Shown here: positions 16,992 through 24,630 of the stretch, piece after piece | Numbering within the stretch: position 1 is the stretch's first letter | Layout: the number at the start of each line of letters is the position of its first letter | Origin: Candidatus Peribacteria bacterium | GTDB taxonomy: Bacteria > Patescibacteriota > Gracilibacteria > UBA1369 > 2-02-FULL-48-14 | Assembly: GCA_943354505.1 (NCBI GenBank) | Contig: CALRCE010000006.1 | Span: 1 to 44,559 of the forward strand | Length of the DNA stretch: 44,559 nt | Direction of reading: 5' to 3' | Position numbers and translations under genes: made by a program | Notes under the pieces: model-generated | What the model was told of the DNA's origin: nothing | What the model saw: the letters and a program-made list of their open reading frames with translations, nothing else | The model's database searches: none

Positions 16992-17257
16992 CGGTTTCTT
17001 TCGAGGTCTCTGTAAAAGTTTTCCCGACTGGCGACGGTCACGATGATAAGGTCGTTTTTCACAAAGTAAGCGATTCGATAGTGGGTTCTTACAAATCGAA
17101 AGTGGTGGGATCTCAGTCCTTTCAAGTTGCCGTGAAGGGGCTCACCGAGCGTGGGAGTGTCGGCGATTTTCAAAACCTCCTCTTTGATTTTCGCTTTGAG
17201 AGGGGGGTCGGACTTCTTGATGAAGTGGTGAGCTTGTCTTAAAAAGAGAATATCCAT
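16988..17257 (-). CDS. RelE/ParE-superfamily toxin
   Basis: 89 aa. The RelE/ParE fold is suggested by the N-terminal helices FLRQAHHFIKKSDPPLKAKIKEEV, the central LHGNLKGLRSHHFRFVRTHYRIAYFV and the C-terminal IIVTVASRENFYRDL. The likely activity is ribosome-dependent mRNA cleavage or gyrase inhibition; the subtype cannot be fixed. It lies 1 nt after the stop of the RHH-type antitoxin gene, the usual antitoxin-first order. Confidence 0.85.
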   Translation of the reverse strand: MDILFLRQAHHFIKKSDPPLKAKIKEEVLKIADTPTLGEPLHGNLKGLRSHHFRFVRTHYRIAYFVKNDLIIVTVASRENFYRDLERNR

Positions 17258-17258
17258 T

Positions 17259-17474
17259 TCAATTGAAGGTTTCCTCGAAGGTATAGACTTCTCCGGTTTC
17301 TTCGTAGTGAGCGAGCTGGTTCAAAATGAACTCTTCTTCTCTTTTTTTGAGAAGTTCTTTGGAGTCGAAATAAAATTGAAGTGCAGTGTTCACGACTTTG
17401 CTTTTATTGGAGGCATTTTCAATTTTATTCCAATTGTCTTCTGTGAAGGAAATGGAGGAGCGAGAAATAGACAT
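17259..17474 (-). CDS. Ribbon-helix-helix-type antitoxin
   Basis: 71 aa. The start SISRSSISFTEDNWNKIENASNKSKVVNTALQFYF has the beta-strand plus two-helix layout of RHH DNA-binding antitoxins, followed by a toxin-wrapping tail of Glu/Lys-rich sequence. Its promoter (TTGACA-18-TATAAT, minus strand) is framed by a perfect inverted repeat GGTTACG / CGTAACC around the -10, a good candidate for its own autoregulatory operator. Confidence 0.8.
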   Translation of the reverse strand: MSISRSSISFTEDNWNKIENASNKSKVVNTALQFYFDSKELLKKREEEFILNQLAHYEETGEVYTFEETFN

Positions 17475-17482
17475 GCTAAAAT

Positions 17483-17508
17483 GGTTACGTTTTCATTATA
17501 TCGTAACC
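17483..17508 (-). promoter_or_regulatory. Operator around the -10 of the toxin-antitoxin promoter
   Basis: Perfect 7-bp inverted repeat GGTTACG-N12-CGTAACC. The -10 (TATAAT, 17495-17500 on the minus strand) lies in its spacer. The placement fits repression by the RHH antitoxin. Confidence 0.7.
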
Positions 17509-17524
17509 AAGCTTAATCTGTCAA
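17495..17524 (-). promoter_or_regulatory. Promoter of the RHH/RelE toxin-antitoxin operon
   Basis: Minus-strand TTGACA (17519-17524), 18-nt spacer, TATAAT (17495-17500). Both hexamers are perfect consensus. Predicted leader about 14 nt. Confidence 0.8.
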
Positions 17525-17526
17525 AT

Positions 17527-17541
17527 AATGAGAATCTCATT
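17527..17541. promoter_or_regulatory. 15-nt perfect palindrome (7-1-7), Fur-box-like
   Basis: AATGAGA-A-TCTCATT. It lies in the divergent intergenic region between the toxin-antitoxin operon and the SDR gene. Its geometry and AT-rich sequence resemble Fur-family sites, but no Fur gene is in the window. Confidence 0.4.
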
Positions 17542-17553
17542 TCTTTATTTTGC

Positions 17554-17582
17554 GTTGTTGGAGCGTCAACAACAGCTATAAT
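17554..17582 (+). promoter_or_regulatory. SDR promoter with overlapping inverted-repeat operator
   Basis: A perfect inverted repeat GTTGTTG-N6-CAACAAC (17554-17573) overlaps the -35 region (TTGTTG) and ends 3 nt before TATAAT (17577-17582). The ATG follows the -10 by 6 nt, so the mRNA is probably leaderless. Confidence 0.6.
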
Positions 17583-17588
17583 TGGCTT

Positions 17589-18407
17589 ATGAAAAAAACC
17601 ATTCTCATCACTGGAGCAGGCACTGGCATTGGAAAGGATGCGGCGTTTGAATTGGCGAGCCGTGGACATCACGTTTTTGCCACTACGCACACCCTCGCTC
17701 AAGCAGAAAAATTGAAGAAAGAAGCAAAACAGCGTGGTGCGAAACTCGAAGTTTTTAAACTCGACATCACGAACCTTAAAGACATTGCGAAGGCGGCAAA
17801 ACTTCAACCCGAGGTCTTGATCAACAATGCAGGAGTGGGCGAATCGGGTCCGCTCGCCGAAGTGCCTTTTGAACGGATTGAAAATATTGTGCAAACGAAT
17901 GTGCTGGGCACGCTGCGACTCACTCAGGATTGTGTGGCCTCGATGTTGCGCCGCAAGAAAGGACGCATCATCACGGTGACTTCGGTCGCAGGAAGGGTGG
18001 TGCTGCCTTACCTTGGCATTTATCATCTCACTAAGTTTGCCCTTGAGGCGGCTTACGATGCTTTGCGAATGGAGCTTGCGCCGCGCGGTATCCAAGTGTC
18101 GATGGTTGAGCCGGGTCTCATCTACACTGGTTTCAACGAAGAAATGGCGGCGACCAAGTATCGTTGGCTCAAATCCAACTCTTTTTTCAAGGATGACTTT
18201 TCTAAAATGAAGGTGCACGATGCGGCGATCACCCCCAGCTCTCACCCTACTGATTCCGTGGTGAAGGCTTTGGTGCATGCGGTGGAAGCGAGTCGTCCTA
18301 AAATCCGTTACACCGTTCCTGGGCGCTATGCAGTGATGGTTTCACTGGCCAAATTTTTGCCCGATCGCTTCAAAGATAAAATCATGCGAAAGTTTGCCGG
18401 GCTATAA
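17589..18407 (+). CDS. Short-chain dehydrogenase/reductase
   Basis: 272 aa from the ATG opening MKKTILITGAGTGIG. The tracked start 13 codons upstream would place the promoter inside the gene. Classical SDR features: cofactor motif GAGTGIG (9-15), NNAG (79-82), TSVAG with the catalytic Ser132, and YHLTK with Tyr145 and Lys149. The substrate is unknown; the C-terminal WLKSNSFFKDDFSKMKVHDAA and PDRFKDKIMRKFAGL recall lipid- or steroid-type SDRs. The next gene's -10 (TATAAT) overlaps this stop codon. Confidence 0.9.
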   Translation: MKKTILITGAGTGIGKDAAFELASRGHHVFATTHTLAQAEKLKKEAKQRGAKLEVFKLDITNLKDIAKAAKLQPEVLINNAGVGESGPLAEVPFERIENIVQTNVLGTLRLTQDCVASMLRRKKGRIITVTSVAGRVVLPYLGIYHLTKFALEAAYDALRMELAPRGIQVSMVEPGLIYTGFNEEMAATKYRWLKSNSFFKDDFSKMKVHDAAITPSSHPTDSVVKALVHAVEASRPKIRYTVPGRYAVMVSLAKFLPDRFKDKIMRKFAGL

Positions 18408-18408
18408 T
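18403..18408 (+). promoter_or_regulatory. -10 element of the lipoprotein gene, overlapping the SDR stop
   Basis: TATAAT whose centre contains the SDR TAA codon. Predicted start near 18415 gives a leader of about 11 nt before the ATG at 18426. No strong -35 is visible. Confidence 0.45.
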
Positions 18409-18425
18409 TCTTCTCAATCTTCTTT

Positions 18426-19475
18426 ATGAAACTTCAAATTCTTCTTCTCTCCAGTGTTTTTTTATTCAGTGCTTGTGGTGCGCCTGCAGAGTCCGATATT
18501 TCGGATACGCCCTCTTCTGTTGAAGAAACAGTCAAAATTGTTTTTGCCGCGGATTTTGCCACGGGTGAAGGTTGTGCCACGCATAAGTCTGGAGGGTGTG
18601 ACCTCTACACTGCTGAAATTGATATGGAAGGAAACGTGACCGACGTTCAGCGACTTACGAATGAGGCGGATTCAGAAGTTTTCCCAGTTTTTTCGATCGA
18701 TGGTGAGACCGTTTATGCCAATCGTGTGGCAGACGATGGCCACACGGACATTGAGTGGGTTTCTGTGGAGGATGGCTCTTCAGGAATTTTGATGAAAGAT
18801 GCGGTTGGCCCCGCTCCTTTGCCCGATGGAAACTCTCTGGTCTATCTTAGCAATCCAGGTTTCAAGATCACCTTGGCGGATTTTTTAAGTCCTAGTTCTT
18901 TGGATGTGCCCCAGATTTTTGAGGAATTGGCGGGTTACCATGAGCCTCACAGTTCGGCGGAGGGGAAAGTGGTTTTTTACCGTCTCTTTGGGCAAGGACG
19001 AGGTAGCAATACAGCGATGGCCGCGGTTTTTGACGCTCAAACTTTGGAAGCGCAGGATCTCACTTCTAAGGATGGCACTGCGCACTGTTTTTGGAATGGG
19101 ACTGGGACAGCGATTGTTTGCAACAACACCGATCTTTATCATGGACCGTTTTCTATTCCTCTTGATTCGGAACCGGGCGATTCCTACTCCTTGCTTTTAA
19201 AGCACCCTTCGGTTTCGGAGATTTCTGCCTTGGATGAGGATTTTGGTGCCTGCAAACACATCAGCTACACCTATGGAAATTTTTGTGATGAGAGCCATTT
19301 GCTCATCGGTTTGAATTGTGACTTGGAAGAGAATGGAGTCACGGATACCTTCATGTCTAAACTTGCTTTGGTCGACTTCTCGGCTTCTCCCGCTTCTGTT
19401 GTTGTGGTGGGTGACAAGTTGGCGGAGGCCTATGGAGGGGAAGGGGTTTCTTCGTTCTCTGTAGACTGTCAGTAG
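18426..19475 (+). CDS. Lipoprotein with beta-propeller-like repeats
   Basis: 349 aa. A lipoprotein signal peptide ends in the lipobox LFSAC (Cys near residue 17), followed by an acidic Ser/Thr linker. The rest shows repeats of the kind seen in TolB/PD40 propellers: VFPVFSIDGETVYANRVADDG, GPAPLPDGNSLVYLSN, AHCFWNGTGTAIVCNN. Six or more Cys suggest disulfides. It probably sits on the outer face of the membrane. No enzymatic motif is seen. Convergent with the CPBP gene, 5 nt apart. Confidence 0.75.
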   Translation: MKLQILLLSSVFLFSACGAPAESDISDTPSSVEETVKIVFAADFATGEGCATHKSGGCDLYTAEIDMEGNVTDVQRLTNEADSEVFPVFSIDGETVYANRVADDGHTDIEWVSVEDGSSGILMKDAVGPAPLPDGNSLVYLSNPGFKITLADFLSPSSLDVPQIFEELAGYHEPHSSAEGKVVFYRLFGQGRGSNTAMAAVFDAQTLEAQDLTSKDGTAHCFWNGTGTAIVCNNTDLYHGPFSIPLDSEPGDSYSLLLKHPSVSEISALDEDFGACKHISYTYGNFCDESHLLIGLNCDLEENGVTDTFMSKLALVDFSASPASVVVVGDKLAEAYGGEGVSSFSVDCQ

Positions 19476-19480
19476 TTTTT

Positions 19481-19960
19481 TTAAAACAAAACTTTCACTC
19501 CAAACAATCCCACAATCCACCAGCTGAGTGGCGAAAGCAGGATGTTGTTTGCGGTGTGGATGAGCACGCCCATCCAAATGCTTTTGGTTTTGAGGGTGAG
19601 CCAGGCAAGGAAGGGGCCGAGGACCAAGCCAGTGTAGAGCACCTGTTCTAAAAGTGCGGTGGGTTCTAGGGTGGAGAAGTTTTTGAGGTGCCAGAGGCCG
19701 AAGAGCAAAGCACTTGTTAGAATGGCTGTCTTTTTGCTGTAGTTCTTGAGAAGGCTGCCTAGAACCACGCCTCGAAAGAGCACTTCTTCGTAGAGGGGCG
19801 CAAACATCCCGAGCCAAGAGGTGCCGTCGTTCGGGAAGCCGCCTGTCGTGTTCCAAACATGAGTGTGATAAGCCACTGAGGCGAGGTAAGCCAGCACCAG
19901 CAAAAGGATTTGATGCGTCACACTGAGGCGACCGATGGGGCGAAGAGAGAGGAAGTTCAT
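19481..19960 (-). CDS. CPBP-family intramembrane metalloprotease
   Basis: 159 aa with four or five hydrophobic segments. CPBP motifs are present: YEEVLFRGVVLGSLL (Glu-Glu and Arg), FGLWHLKNF (His) and MGVLIHTANN (His plus Asn), which together bind the metal and form the active site. It is shorter than most members but holds all three motifs. Roles range from prenyl-protein processing to bacteriocin self-immunity; no adjacent partner tells which. Confidence 0.88.
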   Translation of the reverse strand: MNFLSLRPIGRLSVTHQILLLVLAYLASVAYHTHVWNTTGGFPNDGTSWLGMFAPLYEEVLFRGVVLGSLLKNYSKKTAILTSALLFGLWHLKNFSTLEPTALLEQVLYTGLVLGPFLAWLTLKTKSIWMGVLIHTANNILLSPLSWWIVGLFGVKVLF

Positions 19961-20013
19961 TGAAGTTTGAAGGAATTGCTTTTAAGTCTACTCTCGGCGT
20001 GTACCATGAAGCT

Positions 20014-20529
20014 ATGGAAATCTTGAAAACTTTTGCGCCTCTGTTTCTTGCGGTTTTAGCTGTTCTGCTGACCTTGAGTTTTGTTTTGGCTATTTGTCGG
20101 GGGGCGCCCTTCGTTCCCACCGGGCAACATAAGGTGCTTCGTATGCTGAAACTTGCCGCACTCAAAAAAGGTGAAACCCTTGTGGATTTGGGTTCTGGGG
20201 ATGGGCGTTTTGTACTGCTGGCGGCTGAAAAGGGTGCTCAAGCGATTGGGGTGGAACTCAATTGGGTTTTGGTACTCTGGTCTCGACTCAGAATTTGGGC
20301 AGCGGGTCTTGGAGGCTCGGCACGCATCGTGCGAAGCAATGTGCTCACCTATGATCTTCGTGCTGCGGACGTGGTGATCTGCTATCTCTCACCCGAGATG
20401 AATCAAAAACTTCAGGCTAAGTTGGTCCGAGAGTTGAAGCCTGGAGCGAGGGTGTTGACGAATACCTTTTCCTTTCCTGGTTGGAAGCCTGTGTGTGAAG
20501 AGGAAGGGGTGTTTTTGTACAAGGTTTAG
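20014..20529 (+). CDS. Membrane-anchored SAM-dependent methyltransferase
   Basis: 171 aa from the ATG reading MEILKTFAPLFLAVLAVL. The tracked TTG at 19960 is possible but overlaps the start of the divergent CPBP gene. One N-terminal membrane helix precedes a Rossmann domain: LVDLGSGDGRFVLLAAEKGA (motif I), AIGVELN (acidic ribose-binding residue), NVLTYDLRAADVVICYL (motif IV region) and LKPGARVLTNTF. This layout matches a widespread family of single-TM methyltransferases of unknown substrate. Confidence 0.82.
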   Translation: MEILKTFAPLFLAVLAVLLTLSFVLAICRGAPFVPTGQHKVLRMLKLAALKKGETLVDLGSGDGRFVLLAAEKGAQAIGVELNWVLVLWSRLRIWAAGLGGSARIVRSNVLTYDLRAADVVICYLSPEMNQKLQAKLVRELKPGARVLTNTFSFPGWKPVCEEEGVFLYKV

Positions 20530-20548
20530 TTCATCTTGGTCAGCCGCC

Positions 20549-20576
20549 TTGACAACTTTTTATCGTAATTTATAAT
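20549..20576 (+). promoter_or_regulatory. Perfect-consensus sigma70 promoter
   Basis: TTGACA, 16-nt spacer, TATAAT, reading toward the gene at 20600. A small hairpin (ACACCTA / TGGGTGT, one G-U) follows in the 5' leader. Confidence 0.8.
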
Positions 20577-20599
20577 TACACCTACTAAATTGGGTGTGA

Positions 20600-21529
20600 A
20601 TGGATGATCATGAATTAGATCGGTTGTTTTTTGAAGCCTTTGTGGAGTCCGAAAGAGTGGTAGAGGATCCTTTGGCTAATGCACGAGCTAGGGCTCAGAC
20701 GGCAAGTTTGGACTGCTCCCTCCAGTCTTCTGAACATGTTTACAAACGATTGACTGCTGCCTCGCAAAATAGTCAGGCTGTGCTTCGTGTGAGTTTGGGT
20801 TTGAGTGGGCCGATTGAGTGGACCACTTTGCCAGTACCATGGGTGGACCCGGCTCAAATGGAAAACCGACTTGGACAAGAATGCCTTTGGATTCCAACGG
20901 TGCTGGGTTCCTACTCGTCTGAGACAGGTTTCGGTTCTCATGCCATTCGTGCTGTTTCTGCTCGGGCGCATCTTTTTGAACACGACATTCAAAACTTACT
21001 TAGGAAACAAGATCCTGCGATTCCCTTAGTGGTTCAAGCGTCTTTTTCTGGAATAGTTCCTCGAGATGAATCCTTCATCGATGAAATGACTGAGATGTTG
21101 GAAGCGCGTATGCAGTTTCGAGGCCGATTTGCAGTGACCACTGAGGGGAGAAATATGACGGTTAGGCTTCCTTTGACCGACAGCCATGGTACGGTTTGCA
21201 AAGACGTTCCTTATGATTTTTATGAAGAACTTTTTGATTGTTTGGAAGCAACGGGAAAGGGGAAGAATGGTGGACTTCGATTCTCAAAGAATATCGTTGT
21301 GGTCAGCCCACGTCCACACAAAGAGCGGGGACTACAAAGCGGGGCCGTACAGGTCAATCGTTGCACGCTTGGTGTGCCGCGAAGTCTTCCTTCCAGCTCG
21401 GATGTTGCCAGTTTCTTTGATCTCAGTACTCAGCAAGTGGAGGCAGTGGTTCGTGGCTTTTTTTGTCCGCCTGAACCTCTCCGTGTTCCTCCCCACACTC
21501 CTCTTGATCGCGTGATGACCGCGAAGTAG
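20600..21529 (+). CDS. Hypothetical protein
   Basis: 309 aa, not recognised. It opens MDDHELDRLFFEAFVESERV and has no signal peptide, membrane segment or clear catalytic motif. Composition is ordinary, with several Cys (ECLW, TVCKDV, LFDCLE, NRCTLG) that are not paired as zinc ligands. It is driven by one of the best consensus promoters in the window, so it is probably well expressed. The S51 peptidase gene follows after 20 nt and may be co-transcribed. Confidence 0.7.
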   Translation: MDDHELDRLFFEAFVESERVVEDPLANARARAQTASLDCSLQSSEHVYKRLTAASQNSQAVLRVSLGLSGPIEWTTLPVPWVDPAQMENRLGQECLWIPTVLGSYSSETGFGSHAIRAVSARAHLFEHDIQNLLRKQDPAIPLVVQASFSGIVPRDESFIDEMTEMLEARMQFRGRFAVTTEGRNMTVRLPLTDSHGTVCKDVPYDFYEELFDCLEATGKGKNGGLRFSKNIVVVSPRPHKERGLQSGAVQVNRCTLGVPRSLPSSSDVASFFDLSTQQVEAVVRGFFCPPEPLRVPPHTPLDRVMTAK

Positions 21530-21549
21530 GACCGTGATAAACTTCGTTC

Positions 21550-22203
21550 ATGGGCCCTATCATTGCGATTGGCGGGTACAAGACGGATTGGTCCGAGGAG
21601 GGCTGTTTTGACACGCCTTTTGAAGTCGATCAGCGCATCGTGAAGCTCACGGGTAAGAAGAAGCCCAAAGTGTTGTTCATTCCCACGGCGAGTTCGGATG
21701 GGCCGGGTTACATCAAGTCTTTTCAGAAAGTCTATGGCGAGAAGCTCGGCTGCCCGGTGGAGGTGCTTCGACTCATCGCTGAAAAGCCACCCCACGCGGA
21801 AATCGCGGCCAAGATTCGCGCGGCGGATCTGATTTATGTGGGTGGTGGCAACACCCTGATGATGATGAACAAGTGGCGCCGTCTGGGCGTGGATAGACTT
21901 TTGATCGAAGCCCACCAGCGCGGCACCGTGCTCGCGGGCGTGAGCGCCGGAGCCATCTGCTGGTACGAATGGGGCGTCAGCGACAGCCGTCAGTTTTACA
22001 ACAAGGACTCTCACGAATACATCCAGGTGCGCGGCCTCGGTCTCTTGAAAGGGATGTGCTGTCCGCACTTCGGCAGCTCCGTCTACGACAAGGGCTACCG
22101 CATGGAAGGCCTCCGTAAAATCCTAAAACGCCACCCCAAACTGAAGTGGGTGGGAATTAAGGATGGGGAGGTGGTGGAGCAATTATCTCTTGAGTACGTC
22201 TGA
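21550..22203 (+). CDS. Peptidase S51 family (PepE / cyanophycinase-like)
   Basis: 217 aa. S51 landmarks: PKVLFIPTASSDGPGYIKSF, then AADLIYVGGGNTLMMM, then the nucleophile elbow LAGVSAGAICWYEWG with the catalytic Ser, and GLGLLKGMCCPHF supplying the His. Members cleave Asp-X dipeptides or related acidic substrates in the cytoplasm. A good family match; the exact substrate is unproven. A perfect hairpin starts at the stop codon. Confidence 0.88.
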   Translation: MGPIIAIGGYKTDWSEEGCFDTPFEVDQRIVKLTGKKKPKVLFIPTASSDGPGYIKSFQKVYGEKLGCPVEVLRLIAEKPPHAEIAAKIRAADLIYVGGGNTLMMMNKWRRLGVDRLLIEAHQRGTVLAGVSAGAICWYEWGVSDSRQFYNKDSHEYIQVRGLGLLKGMCCPHFGSSVYDKGYRMEGLRKILKRHPKLKWVGIKDGEVVEQLSLEYV

Positions 22204-22224
22204 TGGTGAGTGTATGCTCACCAT
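22203..22224 (+). other. Hairpin at the border of the AT-rich island
   Basis: Perfect 8-bp inverted repeat ATGGTGAG-TGTATG-CTCACCAT directly at the S51 stop codon. It has no T tract, so it is a weak terminator at best. It marks the left edge of a sharp drop in GC content. Confidence 0.6.
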
Positions 22225-22239
22225 ATTGATGGCGCCTTA

Positions 22240-22263
22240 ATGTATTGATTAGTATTAATACAT
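22240..22263. promoter_or_regulatory. Inverted repeat upstream of the Panacea/DUF488 gene
   Basis: ATGTATTGAT-TAGT-ATTAATACAT, 9 of 10 positions paired, ending 26 nt before the ATG at 22290. A candidate operator for autoregulation. Confidence 0.5.
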
Positions 22264-22289
22264 CGGGGATCATATCAATAATCTTACTT

Positions 22290-23189
22290 ATGGAGATTAT
22301 CAACAAATTACCAAAGTTAATAAAAAGGCAGAAAATTCTTGCTGCTTACTTTTATTTAATTGGTAGGAATACTGAAAAAGCTACTCTTTATTATAAACAT
22401 TTATTTTTGCTCTCTAAAGAATTTAACTTGAGAGATGCTTATGATTTTCTGCCTTACAAATTTGGTCCATACTCGTTTACTTTACAGAACGATCTTAGAG
22501 TTTTAGAAGAAAGAGGAGTTTTGAAAAATTTAGATTTGCTTAAAGATTACTTATCTCAACTTGATCAAGAAGATATAGACAAACTTGTAAGCTTCTTTGA
22601 GAAATATAGGAAAATTTTGCTTAATGTAGATGATGTTGTTCGACTTACGTATAAAGAATATCCCTACTTTGCGATAAATAGTGAGATTGTATCTAAGTTC
22701 CCTGACATTAAAAAAAATGCTTTTCTTATCAAAGAAAAGATTAATGCCCAACAGGAATTAACGTTATTTACTTTGGGATATGAGTCTAGAAGTATAGAAG
22801 ATTTTTTTAATTTACTTATTCAAAACAACATAAATAGTTTAGTGGATGTTCGTTGTAATCGTTTTAGTATGAAGTTTGGATTCTCTGACGGTAAACTTTC
22901 TTTTTTTTGTAAATCGTTAGGGATTGATTACGTCCCTTTTTCCGAATTAGGTATTGAAAGCGACAAGAGGCAAAATCTTCACTTACAGGAGGATTATGAT
23001 AAATTGTTCTTGGAGTATAGAAGGCAGTTACCTTCAAAGAAAATACACTTAAACAAATTAAGAAAACTTTTGCTTCAGAAGAAAAGGATAGCTCTTATGT
23101 GCTTTGAATTAGAGCCTCATATGTGTCACCGGACTCCTTTGGCGGAAGAATTGTTGAGTGGTAAGAATATACCCTTTATCTCTCTTTAA
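22290..23189 (+). CDS. Panacea (DUF4065)-like plus DUF488 fusion protein
   Basis: 299 aa from the ATG of MEIINKLPKLIKRQKI; the tracked start is a TTG inside an upstream palindrome. The N-terminal half (about 1-150) has KRQKILAAYFYL and FLPYKFGPYSFTLQNDLRVLEERG, the pattern of Panacea/SocA-type domains found in antitoxins. The C-terminal half (about 160-299) is DUF488: LFTLGYESRSIEDFFNLL, SLVDVRCNRFSMKFGFS and ALMCFELEPHMCHRTPLAEEL with the Cys-His signature. Base composition is far more AT-rich than its neighbours, and it abuts an IS200-type element, both signs of transfer. A role in defence or toxin control is inference. Confidence 0.72.
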   Translation: MEIINKLPKLIKRQKILAAYFYLIGRNTEKATLYYKHLFLLSKEFNLRDAYDFLPYKFGPYSFTLQNDLRVLEERGVLKNLDLLKDYLSQLDQEDIDKLVSFFEKYRKILLNVDDVVRLTYKEYPYFAINSEIVSKFPDIKKNAFLIKEKINAQQELTLFTLGYESRSIEDFFNLLIQNNINSLVDVRCNRFSMKFGFSDGKLSFFCKSLGIDYVPFSELGIESDKRQNLHLQEDYDKLFLEYRRQLPSKKIHLNKLRKLLLQKKRIALMCFELEPHMCHRTPLAEELLSGKNIPFISL

Positions 23190-23727
23190 GCACTCCCCCG
23201 CAACTCCCCGGGCGTAAGCCCGAGGGATGGAGTCCGTCCCGCATCTTCATGTAGGATGAAAGCATGAAGAATCTTCGTCGTACTTCTCACGCAGTATTTG
23301 TTTGTGATTACCACCTAGTTTGGCCGACCAAATACCGTCGTAAGATTTTCAACGAGGGAGTGTTGGCCTTTCTGAAGGAAGCGATCAAAGGTTTGTCGAA
23401 GCACTATCCTGAACTGCTCATCAAAGAGATCAACACGGATGAAGATCATGTGCATATTTTAATCTCTATACCTCCACAAATGGCAGTGGGAGAGGTGGTA
23501 AGAATCATCAAGGCCAACACAGCCCGAGATCTGAATGAAAAGTTCCCGTTTCTCAGGAAGATATACTGGGGAACGAGAAGTGTTTGGTCGGCAGGTTACT
23601 TCGTCTCAACGGTGGGAGTGAACGAAGAAATTATTCGAAGGTACATTCAACAACAAGGTGAAGAAGATGCGGGACAAGCGGAGCTTGAACTCGGCTGAAA
23701 CCCCGAGCGTAAGCTCGGGGAGTGCTT
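23188..23727 (+). mobile_element. IS200/IS605-type insertion sequence (tnpA only)
   Basis: About 540 bp. The ends carry AAGCACTCCCC (23188-23198) and its inverse GGGGAGTGCTT (23717-23727). Just inside each end is a related hairpin: CCCCGGGCGTAAGCCCGAGGG on the left and CCCCGAGCGTAAGCTCGGGG on the right. Such subterminal hairpins are what Y1 transposases recognise. No tnpB is present. The right end interrupts a zinc-ribbon gene, and the left end coincides with the DUF488 stop codon. Confidence 0.88.
23264..23698 (+). CDS. tnpA: IS200-like Y1 HUH transposase TnpA
   Basis: 144 aa, normal for IS200/IS605 TnpA. It cuts and joins single-stranded DNA at the hairpin ends. Seen in the sequence: opening SHAVFVCDYHLVWPTKYRRKI, the HUH motif DHVHILI with His62 and His64, and the C-terminal helix NEEIIRRYIQQQ with the nucleophile Tyr127. 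The frame is intact, so the element may still be active. Confidence 0.95.
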   Translation: MKNLRRTSHAVFVCDYHLVWPTKYRRKIFNEGVLAFLKEAIKGLSKHYPELLIKEINTDEDHVHILISIPPQMAVGEVVRIIKANTARDLNEKFPFLRKIYWGTRSVWSAGYFVSTVGVNEEIIRRYIQQQGEEDAGQAELELG

Positions 23728-24510
23728 CATGTTTTGCACCGAGGACCAGGATCCTAAATTGACACTTTCTAGGTGTTTGTAATAGTCCTCTTTGCTGTAT
23801 TGCTGGTTCCAAATGCAGTACTGCTTGTTGCGAAGGCCAGCGCACAAAAGACAGTTTTGGCAGTTGATGAGGTCGTAGCCAAATAGGCACTCGGCGCAGT
23901 CTTTGAGTTGTTGAGAGTGGCTGCATTGATAACAGCTTTCACACGTGACGGTCTCGTACATCAGCTCTGAGCGGAGGAGGTAGAGGTTGTCCATTGAACT
24001 TTTGACCCAGTTCGTTTGATAGCCGTACATGGAATCCTCGACGTACCACGAGCAAAGCACCATGTAGGCGTTTTTACCCAAAGCAAAGTCCGAGGTGTAT
24101 TCGCAGTTTTGGCTTTGAACCCCATTGTCGTTCACCATGGTGATGCGAGGCACTTCGTCACACAGTTCCTTGAACTGATCAAAAAAAGGACGTGTGAAAT
24201 CGAAATCTCGTCCATAACTCAAAGGATCCCACTGATCGGACCACCAACACACATTGCAGTAGACCTTTCCAGAGTGGCTCGGATGAAAAAGAGACAGCAT
24301 GGGCTTTTTGCAGAGGTCGCAGCTTCGTGGGTAGTAAAAACGATCGTTGCGAAAACTCATTCGGCGTTGTTCACGACAGGCAGGGCAGAGGCTGGGCGTG
24401 GGGATCAGGCATTTTGTGTTTGCAAAGCTCGGGGAAACCTTGTCGTAAAAGATCAGATCCTCTTCTGTGATTGGGAATTCTTTTCCGCAATGCTTACAGC
24501 TTTTTTGCAT
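23728..24510 (-). pseudogene. Zinc-ribbon protein, 3' end lost at the IS200 element
   Basis: 261 native codons remain, starting MQKSCKHCGKEFPITEEDL. Four Cys pairs form zinc-binding knuckles: Cys5/8, Cys42/45, Cys64/67 and Cys85/88. They are followed by YGRDFDFTRPFFDQF and a run of Cys-rich repeats (CESCYQCSHS..DCAECLFGYDLINCQNCLLC). This domain order is typical of a zinc-ribbon family frequent in candidate-phyla genomes, often mis-annotated as CaiB/BaiF. The open frame runs on to 23647, but those last codons are IS sequence. No remnant of the missing 3' part lies left of the IS. Confidence 0.8.
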
Positions 24511-24557
24511 GGGCTTATTCTACGCTTGGCTCCTTTTCGGGCAAGACTGTGGGTAGT

Positions 24558-24585
24558 TTGTAAGATTTTGTCAACTCCCCGTCTT
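24558..24585 (+). promoter_or_regulatory. Candidate ECF sigma promoter, copy 1
   Basis: TTTGTAAGATT, then after about 13 nt CGTCTTCATGT. Near-duplicate of the element in front of the ECF sigma gene. The -35 (TGTAAGA) and -10 (CGTCTT) resemble ECF-type promoters. It reads toward the 52-aa ORF at 24631. Confidence 0.6.
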
Positions 24586-24630
24586 CATGTGTGCATCGCA
24601 ATTTAGGGTTCCATTTTAATCCCCTCACAC

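Noticed and set aside
23190-23698. REP-associated (RAYT) domesticated transposase instead of an IS
   Set aside because: The hairpins could be REP-like, but matching terminal repeats at both ends and disruption of a gene at the right border favour a mobile IS200-type element.
23647-23727. Last 27 codons of the tracked zinc-ribbon ORF as native protein
   Set aside because: They are encoded by the IS200 right end and the 3' part of tnpA read backward.
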